Shown one piece after another: positions 7,801 to 15,156 of a stretch of DNA of 22,768 nt. The position numbers were made by a program, and so were the translations under genes. The notes beneath the pieces were generated by a model. That model saw nothing but the letters and a program-made list of their open reading frames with translations. It was not told the DNA's origin and did not search any database. Each line of letters opens with the position of its first letter. Position 1 is the stretch's first letter. Source of the stretch: Proteiniphilum sp. (lineage in GTDB: Bacteria > Bacteroidota > Bacteroidia > Bacteroidales > Dysgonomonadaceae); contig JAIRSV010000163.1 in assembly GCA_031255275.1 (NCBI GenBank), positions 1 through 22,768 of the forward strand, read 5' to 3'.

Positions 7801-7864
7801 TTATCTTTTTCACAGCCCGCTTCACACACAGTTTACATTCCGGCGTCCGGCGTCCGGCTGCCCG

Positions 7865-7919
7865 AAAAAAAGAAGAGACCGTCTCTTCCGAAGTGATACT
7901 TCATTCCGAGACGGTCTCT
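7865..7919 (-). terminator. Intrinsic terminator of the pilus operon
   Basis: On the minus strand, GAGACGGTCTCT (7908-7919) and AGAGACCGTCTC (7874-7885) form a 12-bp stem. An inner GAAGT/ACTTC hairpin sits at 7890-7902. A T-run corresponding to the A-run at 7865-7871 follows. It lies about 40 nt beyond the stop codon of the last pilus gene, the expected place for an operon terminator. Confidence 0.82.
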
Positions 7920-7959
7920 CAAGTTTCGGCAGTGTCGCTATCTGCCGGATGTGGCTTTC

Positions 7960-10900
7960 TTAGAAGCTGGCATTACCCTGCCATACGGGATCCCAGAGGT
8001 CGGGTACGCCGGAGGCGTCGTTCAGCAAGTCGGTGAAGTGACTGCCGTACTCGGCGGCATACCGGATGTAGAGTGCCAGGTTGTTGAGGAATGCATCCCT
8101 CTCGGGCGTCCATTTGTGCTCGTATCCCACGGCCTGAAGATCTCCGATGTATATGATCTTGTTAGCCGGGTCGACGGCCAGTATGGTATTCGCAGGCCTG
8201 TTCGTAGACCTGATGACGGATACGGCCGTCGAGGGCAAGATGCTCGCTTCGGTGGCTATGTCGTCTGCGTAGAACTTGGTGTTGCTCGGGACGTGATATT
8301 TCCCGTTGGTCACCAGGAATTTGTATACACGCGTGTTGGCCGCGCTCTCATTCAGGAATCCGGCGGTATTGGCTCCGGCGGTGACGTACTGTCCGATGAG
8401 GTATCCCAGTTTGGTGAGTACCGAGTTGGGATCACGCAGTATATCGGTCTTGGCCGATGTTACCATTGAGAGTACCGTGACGGCATCCCGGGTTTTCCTG
8501 AAGGATTCTATCGTGGACCATCCCGGAGGCGAGAGCGAAATGTCGTAGGCACATGCGTGCAGGAACGTGGTGTTGGGCTGAGGCCGTCCGTCGTAGATGG
8601 TAGTGAACGTTTTCTTCATCACGTCTCTGTACTTCGTCTCGTAGGTGCCGCTCAGGAGGCTTCCGTAGACAGTTCCGCCGGCTCCGTCGGTTTTGATCCG
8701 CATGTTGGCGGCGTGGAGCGGAGCGGCCAGGAGTGGCTCCTGCGTGACGGTGAAGGTGAGTGTCAGCGGAGTGGCATTTCCGTTGGAGTCGTGCAGGGTT
8801 AAGGTGACGTTGGCCGTGATGCCGGTGATACCCCGATTGGGATAGTAGACCTTGGGGAATCTTACCTTGAAGGGTGTATTGACGGGCAGTACGGTTCCCG
8901 GCGGAATTGTTTTGCCGCTCGCGTCGATCAGATAGGCATTGTGATTCTTGAGCGAGCGTCCGTCGCTGCTCACGCCGGAGGTCATGATGATGCCGGCTGA
9001 CCAGAAGAGTGATGCGTCGGCATTCACGTTGATCAGTTGCGGCGTATCACCTCCCGTGCAGGGGATTCCCGATATGTTCCCGGTGGAGATCGAGAAGCGT
9101 GCCGATTCCTGGATGACAGGGATGTCGGTATAGGTATTGGGTTCGCTCACGAGTCTTACCCTTATGGTAGCGGTGTAGGAGGAGCCGGAGAGGTTCTGGT
9201 CTACCGTCCTTACGGTGAATGTCCGCTGTGCGGGCGAGCTGCCGTCGCCTTCGGCGGGCGTGGGCGAGATGGTGAACTTGTCGGCGTTAGCGCCCGGGAG
9301 CAGTTCGGCACGCCACATCTTGCTACCGTTGGCCGTGCTTCCGTCTACGGTTACCTGCTGCGGTATGGCGTAGTTTGTCACGGTGAAGGTGAGCGTAGTG
9401 GGCGATACGTGTATGCCTCCCCTGGGATTCTGCACGAGGGGTATGATCGAGACGTGGTTCACCGGGTCGCTGTCGAGCGAGACGACGATGAATGCCTTTT
9501 TCTGAGTGAGGTCGATGTTCGGCAGCGTCCATACTTTGAAGTATTTTCCGTCGCGTATCAGGGGCATCGCGTTGTAGCGGCTCGACAGGGTGTCGACCCG
9601 CGGGCTGTGGCTGCTGCCGATGAACGAGAAGGCGGGATCGCCATACATCTCGGCGCGCCATGTTCCGGAGGCTCTCACCTCGATGTCACCCGAATAGATG
9701 TCGGGAGAGGGGCCGAACGGCGGAAGGCCGCTGGGGGGAAGTATTACTTCGAGAAATTCGTTGACCTGTCCGGACTGTATTACGGTGATGGAGGTTTCGA
9801 GTCCTCCGAAGGAGAGGGTTATCACGCCGTTCCTCTCCGAGCCGATCGGGACGAGCGGGGTTGCTTTGATCACGAGGGTGTTCCCGTTCAGCGTGGCGCG
9901 AATGTCGCTTGTCTGCGGATCCCAGGTCTGGTTTTTGATCTGGAGGGGCGCAGCCTGTCCGGAGGAGGAGAAGGTGTAGATGGAGTAGGTGAATTCTCCT
10001 CCCTGGGTGCCGATTCTCACCAGTTTGGTGGGGACGGCCAGGATGTTGTTTCCGTCCTGCACGATGACGCCGTTGTCGTCGAGATCCCAGTAGTTGATCG
10101 TGTATCCGAGGTCGGTACCAATGCCCGTGTAGGCTTCATCCTCGTTGGGAGCTCCGGGGCCGAAGACGTTGTTGATACTGACGCGGTAGACGTTGTTGCG
10201 CTTCAGGGCCTGAGCGGTTCCCCTCGGGCGGATGTTGACGCGGTAGTAGCTGACGGTGTTGGTGCCGCGCTTCCTCAGTCCGATGATCAGACAGGTCGTC
10301 AGTTCATCGTCGTTCTTGGGCGCGGGCACTTCGTTTTCAAAAGCGTAGAGTCCGCCGGAGATGTCTTTGTAGAGTCCGGCGCCGTCCACGTTGGTGTTGG
10401 TAATTCCGTAGAAGCGGCGTATGCGTCCGGTATTGCTCGAATAGTCCAGGACGCTTTTGCCGAATATTGATGACATCGGGTAGGCATTCCAGATGGATGT
10501 CGAGACGAGGTCATAAGCGGCCCTCTCGTTGTTGCTGACGTCGAAGCGCACGAGATTGCGCGTGAGTATGAGCGAGAGGTTACCCGAGTTGGCCGGTTTC
10601 ACGGCGACGCCGTGCATCAGGAGTTCGCCGGGAAGTATGGCGCTGTCGTCGGTACCCAGGGTGGAAGCCGTGGCCGTAGCCGTGGCCCATTCCATCACGT
10701 CGGCCTCAGTCCGGCCTCTGAGCTGCGATTTCCATACGTTGAAGTCAGTCCCCCCGAGGTAGTCGCCCTCAATCAGATTGGCCACCGCGAGCACGTTATA
10801 TTCGCCGCTGGTGGTGAGGGAGGTGTTGGGGGGAAGCGTAATGGGAATGGAGGTGTTCATCGACAGCGTGCCGTTCACCTCGACGGCTTCGATGAAGGTT

Positions 10901-11139
10901 CCCGAACTGTTGTTGGAGGGCTGGAAGAACAGCAGGTGAAGTGACCTCACCTCTTCCTCTCCCTGCTCCGGAGCTACCGTGGCATAGGTGGTAATGTCCC
11001 TCCCCTCCACGATATATTTCAGGGTAAATCCGTTGTCACCCTTTATCCCGCCGTTCACAGGAGCCTCATCATCAATCATGCAGGAAGGCAGGATGCCTGC
11101 AAGCAAGGCCACGCAAAGTGTAAATAAATATCTCTTCAT
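7960..11139 (-). CDS. Large fimbrial tip-like lipoprotein with four BACON-like modules
   Basis: The 1059-residue product starts with a lipoprotein signal (LPSC, Cys20). Residues about 35-365 resemble a type V fimbrillin/minor pilin domain: a GFTLKYIVEG first strand, then the RNNVYRVSINNV strand common near the end of such domains. Four Ig-like modules follow, each ending in a BACON-style strand with Gln: ITVIQSG (452-458), IIPLVQNP (565-572), IPVIQES (673-679) and FTVTQEP (796-802). Residues about 803-1059 form a further domain I cannot name. Being last in the operon and by far the largest subunit, it is best explained as the tip adhesin or another accessory subunit, analogous in position to Mfa5 or FimE. 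No von Willebrand MIDAS motif (DxSxS) of the Mfa5 kind was seen. The ligand is unknown. Confidence 0.78.
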   Translation of the reverse strand: MKRYLFTLCVALLAGILPSCMIDDEAPVNGGIKGDNGFTLKYIVEGRDITTYATVAPEQGEEEVRSLHLLFFQPSNNSSGTFIEAVEVNGTLSMNTSIPITLPPNTSLTTSGEYNVLAVANLIEGDYLGGTDFNVWKSQLRGRTEADVMEWATATATASTLGTDDSAILPGELLMHGVAVKPANSGNLSLILTRNLVRFDVSNNERAAYDLVSTSIWNAYPMSSIFGKSVLDYSSNTGRIRRFYGITNTNVDGAGLYKDISGGLYAFENEVPAPKNDDELTTCLIIGLRKRGTNTVSYYRVNIRPRGTAQALKRNNVYRVSINNVFGPGAPNEDEAYTGIGTDLGYTINYWDLDDNGVIVQDGNNILAVPTKLVRIGTQGGEFTYSIYTFSSSGQAAPLQIKNQTWDPQTSDIRATLNGNTLVIKATPLVPIGSERNGVITLSFGGLETSITVIQSGQVNEFLEVILPPSGLPPFGPSPDIYSGDIEVRASGTWRAEMYGDPAFSFIGSSHSPRVDTLSSRYNAMPLIRDGKYFKVWTLPNIDLTQKKAFIVVSLDSDPVNHVSIIPLVQNPRGGIHVSPTTLTFTVTNYAIPQQVTVDGSTANGSKMWRAELLPGANADKFTISPTPAEGDGSSPAQRTFTVRTVDQNLSGSSYTATIRVRLVSEPNTYTDIPVIQESARFSISTGNISGIPCTGGDTPQLINVNADASLFWSAGIIMTSGVSSDGRSLKNHNAYLIDASGKTIPPGTVLPVNTPFKVRFPKVYYPNRGITGITANVTLTLHDSNGNATPLTLTFTVTQEPLLAAPLHAANMRIKTDGAGGTVYGSLLSGTYETKYRDVMKKTFTTIYDGRPQPNTTFLHACAYDISLSPPGWSTIESFRKTRDAVTVLSMVTSAKTDILRDPNSVLTKLGYLIGQYVTAGANTAGFLNESAANTRVYKFLVTNGKYHVPSNTKFYADDIATEASILPSTAVSVIRSTNRPANTILAVDPANKIIYIGDLQAVGYEHKWTPERDAFLNNLALYIRYAAEYGSHFTDLLNDASGVPDLWDPVWQGNASF

Positions 11140-11178
11140 AAGTTTCAGTTTTTTTTATTAGAGGTTTTTTTTATAGGT

Positions 11179-12669
11179 TCAAATATCAATATCTTGGTCA
11201 CCCCCGTCATTCCAGTCGACGGGTGTTTCGTCATACTGGGTGATGGTGGTTTCGAACACCAGCACACCACCTACAGTCACTTTCAGGATAGAGGGGTTGT
11301 CGGTCGCCGAGGGCGTGTAGGCCGCCAGCGTGGAGTAGGTAAACTCTATCTCTTCGGGATTGGATCCGGCGGCTATCTTCACGCTGAAGCGAGCGTTCTC
11401 GATCTTCGTCATATCGGCAGGATCGGGAAATTTACCGCCGTGAGAGAGTTCCAGTTTGAAGTCGCCGATGTCGAAGTTCGACTTCACCAGTGCTTTTTTC
11501 GAGGAGGCTGCCGGGCGCTCGAGCGCCACGTTTTTCGGATAGTTTGCGAGGTATTTCGCGCCGATTATTTGAATGTCATCGTCATCGTTGCCGTTCCAGT
11601 TGATCACCTTGTAGTCCATGTTGAGGTCTTCGCCGTTCTTGGCCGCATCGAGCGAGGGATATCCGTCGCCGTTAACCCCGGTCACGACCAGGACATACTT
11701 CCAGTTGCGTTTCACCTGGAGCTTCCGGTCATCAGCGTCTCTGAACGAGAGCGGGTAGAAGGTAGTCTTGCCCGATCCTCCGGGGCCGGTGTATATACCC
11801 TCGAGCACCACTTTGGTACTTCTCCTGCCGGTTCCGGTCACGAGCGGAGCGTCGTTCTCATACATGTAAAACCTGTTGTCGATAGCCTGTGGCGCGGTCG
11901 AAGTGAGTCCTGCGTAAGAGAGATCCACCTCCGCCTTCATGCCCGCCGGTATCTCCGGGTTCTTCACATTGTCGGTAACATCGAGGTTGGTGGGCGAGAA
12001 GGGAAGCAGTCCCTTGTCGGCGCCGAAAACCACGTAGCCCTTCTGAAGGGTGAAGCGACCGGCACTCACCGTAATGTCTGCCGATGCCACGGCGCGGAGC
12101 AGCTTGACCGTACCCAGACTGGTATACGCCTTGTCCGCTATAGTCTGGTCATAGAGGTATCCCCACATCGGGAGACCTTTGGCGGCAAGGTTCGTTGCCA
12201 GGTCAGCCGGGCTGACGAGTACCAGTTTCTCGCGGAGCTGCGTCCAGGAAGTCGTTCCGGAGACAAGTCCTCCGGCCGCTTCCACAGCGTCGAGCAGGCT
12301 CCTGGCGTTGACCGCACAATAAATATCGAGATGGTCTCCCATGCGGATTATCGACCTGTATTTATCCGGCGACCCTGACTTGGCCCACGCATAGCGTTTT
12401 TCCACAAACAGAGCGTCGTTCGCGCTTCCGCTTCCGCCGGCTCCCTGCCGCTGAAACACCAGAAGGTCGAGCGTATGAATCGCCTTTTCCTCATTCGTTT
12501 CATCGCCCGAAGCGTAGGTTGCGGGACGTGCAAATGTCATTTCAATTTCCACCTCATCTCCCCGAAGGGCTGTGTCGCAGTTTCCGTCTCGCTCACTGCA
12601 CGAAGCGAGCAGTATCGCCGCTTGCAGCAGGAGGATGGGAAACATCTTTGATTGTCTTACTTTAGTCAT
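11179..12669 (-). CDS. Minor fimbrial subunit (FimA/Mfa-type lipoprotein)
   Basis: The product is a 496-residue lipoprotein with lipobox LLASC (Cys24); a second Met at residue 9 could also start it. The mature N-terminus follows the type V pilin plan: first strand VEIEMTFA, a loop with Arg48 followed by Pro, then HTLDLLVFQR. LPMWGYL at 166-172 resembles the family's PMSG-like region. The C-terminal part from about 370 looks like an extra Ig/BACON-like module, ending in ETTITQYDET. It lies between the anchor gene and the tip-like gene, with 21 and 39 nt spacers, the place of the accessory subunits Mfa3/Mfa4 or FimC/FimD in Porphyromonas gingivalis. The precise role within the shaft or tip complex cannot be assigned. 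Confidence 0.78.
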   Translation of the reverse strand: MTKVRQSKMFPILLLQAAILLASCSERDGNCDTALRGDEVEIEMTFARPATYASGDETNEEKAIHTLDLLVFQRQGAGGSGSANDALFVEKRYAWAKSGSPDKYRSIIRMGDHLDIYCAVNARSLLDAVEAAGGLVSGTTSWTQLREKLVLVSPADLATNLAAKGLPMWGYLYDQTIADKAYTSLGTVKLLRAVASADITVSAGRFTLQKGYVVFGADKGLLPFSPTNLDVTDNVKNPEIPAGMKAEVDLSYAGLTSTAPQAIDNRFYMYENDAPLVTGTGRRSTKVVLEGIYTGPGGSGKTTFYPLSFRDADDRKLQVKRNWKYVLVVTGVNGDGYPSLDAAKNGEDLNMDYKVINWNGNDDDDIQIIGAKYLANYPKNVALERPAASSKKALVKSNFDIGDFKLELSHGGKFPDPADMTKIENARFSVKIAAGSNPEEIEFTYSTLAAYTPSATDNPSILKVTVGGVLVFETTITQYDETPVDWNDGGDQDIDI

Positions 12670-12690
12670 TATAATATCATGTTAGAATAT

Positions 12691-13611
12691 TTATATCATA
12701 TCAACATCGTATATATTGAGCCTGTATCCGTTGACGATAAGGGTGAAACTGCCCGAATTGAGAGTATACTCAAAAATCAGGAGTCCGCCGGCTTCGGCGC
12801 CCTTGGGCATATTCTCCCTCGGGACGTTAAGGGTTGCCTGGCGAACGTCGCCGGCATAGATCTCGATGCTGACAGTCTTACCCTCCGCAGAGGGGAAAAT
12901 GCCGAAACGGCCGGTGGCGTAGCTGACACCCTTATCGCCGGTGTCCTTCAGGGCGACGGGCACAATTGCGTCAGCGCCCGTTCCCTGGAGCTGCATGTTC
13001 ATGCCGGCCTTACTGCCCAGCACGCGGATGCTCGCCCCTTCGGGCACATTCAGGATGGAACCTGAAGGTTCGGCCACGTGTACTTCCACACGGCAATAGC
13101 TGTAATTCATCCCGATGGAATGAGAAGTCGGCTCGTTGATCCTTTCGTTGACGGATAACGTACCCAGATATAGCTGATTGGTCACAGCGGCATAATATCC
13201 CGTACTCCCGAGCGCTTCCAGAGAAATCTCGGTCGAACCCAGCGGAGCGCCAAGTTGCCATGACGGCAGGACACTCAGGTCCCCGTTTGCCGGAACAGCC
13301 CAGGCTACCATTTGCAGGTTGCCGCTGATTTGGTCTGTCTTGCGGATCGCGTAGGGCTTACCCTTCGCAATCTCCCCGTAAGGCACAGTCATCTTCGCCA
13401 CACAAACGCCGTTTTGGAATATGTAGAGCAAGACGTCGTTGCCGATCCTCTCGTCAAAGTCACCCGCCTCGTGCCGGTCGTCGATATGAAACGACAGCAG
13501 CATATCGGTCGGGCAGTCTCCCAGCTTCTCGTCTACGAGAGAGCAGGATGACAGAATGGACACTAAGCTAACGAATGCCATGAATAGTGGAATTGCCTTG
13601 ATTAACTTCAT
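12691..13611 (-). CDS. FimB/Mfa2-family pilus anchor lipoprotein
   Basis: The product has 306 residues with a lipobox LSSC (Cys23) followed by LVDEKLGDCPTDM. The early Cys-acidic-GDCP pattern and the C-terminal strand IVNGYRLNIYDVDM are typical of the Mfa2/FimB family. In P. gingivalis the homologues keep their lipidated N-terminus, stay in the outer membrane, and anchor the pilus and limit its length. Directly following the major fimbrillin gene is the canonical position. Ninety-seven nucleotides containing two hairpins separate it from that gene, which could lower its expression relative to the shaft subunit. Confidence 0.85.
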   Translation of the reverse strand: MKLIKAIPLFMAFVSLVSILSSCSLVDEKLGDCPTDMLLSFHIDDRHEAGDFDERIGNDVLLYIFQNGVCVAKMTVPYGEIAKGKPYAIRKTDQISGNLQMVAWAVPANGDLSVLPSWQLGAPLGSTEISLEALGSTGYYAAVTNQLYLGTLSVNERINEPTSHSIGMNYSYCRVEVHVAEPSGSILNVPEGASIRVLGSKAGMNMQLQGTGADAIVPVALKDTGDKGVSYATGRFGIFPSAEGKTVSIEIYAGDVRQATLNVPRENMPKGAEAGGLLIFEYTLNSGSFTLIVNGYRLNIYDVDMI

Positions 13612-13639
13612 TTTCTTGTTTTGAAAAATGATTGAAAGT

Positions 13640-13669
13640 GTAAGGGAAAACGCCAGGGCTTTCCCTTAC
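13640..13669 (-). other. Second hairpin between the major fimbrillin and anchor genes
   Basis: GTAAGGGAAA and TTTCCCTTAC form a perfect 10-bp stem with a 10-nt loop. On the minus strand no clean T-run follows, so it looks less like a terminator than a 3'-end protecting or pausing structure. It lies 28 nt upstream of the anchor start codon. Confidence 0.6.
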
Positions 13670-13674
13670 GTTGT

Positions 13675-13700
13675 GAAAAAATCCCGTAAGCATACGGAAT
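13675..13700 (-). terminator. Weak intrinsic terminator directly after the major fimbrillin gene
   Basis: Read on the minus strand, ATTCCGTA-TGCT-TACGGGAT is an 8-bp stem with one T-G wobble and a 4-nt loop. It begins 8 nt after the stop codon and is followed by TTTTTT. Only three of its pairs are G-C, so read-through into the anchor gene is plausible. Partial termination here would make much more fimbrillin mRNA than downstream message. Confidence 0.65.
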
Positions 13701-13708
13701 TTGAGGTA

Positions 13709-15013
13709 TTACATTTCCGTTTCGAAATGGTTGAGTCTCCATTTGTTTACCACGACCTCGATTTCAGCCGAAGTAGCATCCGGATCAATAGGAATAATAT
13801 CAGGATCATCTTCCGCTTCTTCCTCAGTGGGGAAACCTACACTTGAAATGGTCTTGATAAACACGTAGTAGGAACTGTTACGCAGGATATGATAAGCGTT
13901 GTCTCTTACCAGGTCAACCCTCCAGTAACGGAATTTATTCAGCCCCTTCGTATTGTTCACGTCATCGTTAACCACCAGTTCTCCCTTGATGACAAAGGCA
14001 TAAGTGTTTTCGGGATTGAAACCCGTCTGCCCGTTTACGGTGGTTGTAGCCGGTTTGTTCTCATAGACGTAAACATGCCCTTCTCCGGCCGTCGAGGCTT
14101 TGAGTAACCAGTCATTCGTAGCCGACTGTCCCGAATAGACGCTGGTATACTTGCCAGCGGCATCGAAAGAGGAATTCAGATACGATTTTCCGGTCCATGC
14201 CCAGTCACCCCAGGGAGCGTTTTTAGGATCCGTATCATTACCGTCGGCACGTCCGTTGAAGAGTACGTTCGATTTGGTGATCCCGTTAGCCAGCGCGTAG
14301 CTTATACCTTTGAAGGCTACCGTATCGATGGTTGCAGCGGAAGTGCCCCACAAATATTCCAGTTCCTTATCGGTCAGCTTCACCACGGTAGGGCTGTTCT
14401 TGAGGGCGTTGGAAAATACGGGAGCGTTGATCTTGCTCACCAGACGCGATACGGGGATACTGACCGAATTAATCCGGCCGGCCTCGATCTTTGCCCTGAT
14501 TTCGCCGCTCATCTCGAAGCCGTCGGTGGGGACAGTACGTGAATTATAGTCCGAACCGGAAGCCTTGAAGCCGGCATTGCTCAGTTTGGCCTTCAGATCA
14601 CTGTAGGTCTGCCCCTTAGTCAGAGCTCCAAGTTTCATGTTGACTGCGGTAACCAGCCTCTTGTTGTCTCCGCTGCTCATAAGCACCGTGTACCTGAATG
14701 AGGTTGCATTCTGAGGCACAGTGGCTGAGAAGTAACCAGTACCGTTTCCTGTTCCGGAGTCGATAACCCCCTGGTCGTCAAAAACGTAAATCTCGATGTC
14801 GGAGACTTTGTTTTCGGCGGCCGTACCGCTTTCTTCTCCATTCGGAACGAGGCCGTAGGTGGCGGAACCGCCAGAGGGATTGGTAATGGAGATTATCACT
14901 TCGGCAGGATCGCCGCTTGACGACTGTCCCCTCCCCGGAACATCGTCGTTGTTACACGCAGCGAAGAGAGCGCCACACAAAATTAAACTTGTAATAAACT
15001 TGGTTGTTTTCAT
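13709..15013 (-). CDS. Mfa1-like major fimbrillin (type V pilus shaft subunit)
   Basis: I chose the ATG at 15013, which gives MKTTKF and a lipoprotein signal ending ALFAAC (Cys20). An upstream in-frame ATG at 15154 would add 47 hydrophilic residues encoded across the hairpin and leader, so it is unlikely. The 434-residue product follows the Mfa1 plan: first strand AEVIISIT, second VSDIEIYVFDDQG, EMSG at about 170-180, and a C-terminal strand IEVVVNKWRLNHFETEM that parallels the Mfa1 end (TPWTLHNYDIEF). Type V pilins are exported as lipoproteins, cleaved at the surface to remove the first strand, and polymerised by donor-strand exchange. Unusually, no Arg or Lys occurs in the loop after the first strand; only Lys69, just before the next strand, is basic. 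It is the third gene of the operon, and RNA structures flank it on both sides. Confidence 0.88.
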   Translation of the reverse strand: MKTTKFITSLILCGALFAACNNDDVPGRGQSSSGDPAEVIISITNPSGGSATYGLVPNGEESGTAAENKVSDIEIYVFDDQGVIDSGTGNGTGYFSATVPQNATSFRYTVLMSSGDNKRLVTAVNMKLGALTKGQTYSDLKAKLSNAGFKASGSDYNSRTVPTDGFEMSGEIRAKIEAGRINSVSIPVSRLVSKINAPVFSNALKNSPTVVKLTDKELEYLWGTSAATIDTVAFKGISYALANGITKSNVLFNGRADGNDTDPKNAPWGDWAWTGKSYLNSSFDAAGKYTSVYSGQSATNDWLLKASTAGEGHVYVYENKPATTTVNGQTGFNPENTYAFVIKGELVVNDDVNNTKGLNKFRYWRVDLVRDNAYHILRNSSYYVFIKTISSVGFPTEEEAEDDPDIIPIDPDATSAEIEVVVNKWRLNHFETEM

Positions 15014-15059
15014 TGTTGTTGTTTTTTGTTTTTTGTTTTTATTGTTAATTGATTGTTTT
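15014..15059 (-). promoter_or_regulatory. G-free A-rich leader of the major fimbrillin gene
   Basis: On the minus strand the 46 nt immediately before the fimbrillin ATG contain no G and consist mainly of A with scattered C and T. Such a leader cannot form stable secondary structure and is typical of strong translation starts in Bacteroidetes, where Shine-Dalgarno use is weak. It starts exactly where the upstream hairpin ends. Confidence 0.65.
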
Positions 15060-15111
15060 GAAAGTCTTAGTATGCCGTTTTCTGTTTTAGCATACTGTTT
15101 TACAGACTTTC
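15060..15111 (-). other. Two-tier hairpin upstream of the major fimbrillin gene
   Basis: The outer 7-bp stem is GAAAGTC/GACTTTC (15060-15066 with 15105-15111). The inner 7-bp stem is AGTATGC/GCATACT (15069-15075 with 15090-15096). On the minus strand an A-rich tract, not a T-run, follows, so this is not an intrinsic terminator. It would form a 5' hairpin on fimbrillin mRNA after cleavage of the polycistron. A 12-nt palindrome, GCATTGCAATGC, lies a few bases further upstream at 15119-15130. Confidence 0.65.
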
Positions 15112-15156
15112 GTAATAGGCATTGCAATGCTCTTTCTCTCGGGGCGACGGTCAATA

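Noticed and set aside
9037..10470. Long plus-strand frame of 477 codons opposite the tip-like gene
   Set aside because: It is antisense to a well-supported gene, its composition is atypical (Gly/Val/Asp-rich runs), and it shows no family motif. It reflects codon bias of the opposite strand.
7960..11139. Tip-like protein as an Mfa5-type von Willebrand adhesin
   Set aside because: I found no DxSxS MIDAS motif or isopeptide-type pattern. The repeats look BACON-like instead.
11194..12378. Plus-strand frame of 394 codons opposite the minor fimbrillin
   Set aside because: It is a shadow of the lipoprotein gene on the other strand, with no signal, motif or promoter.
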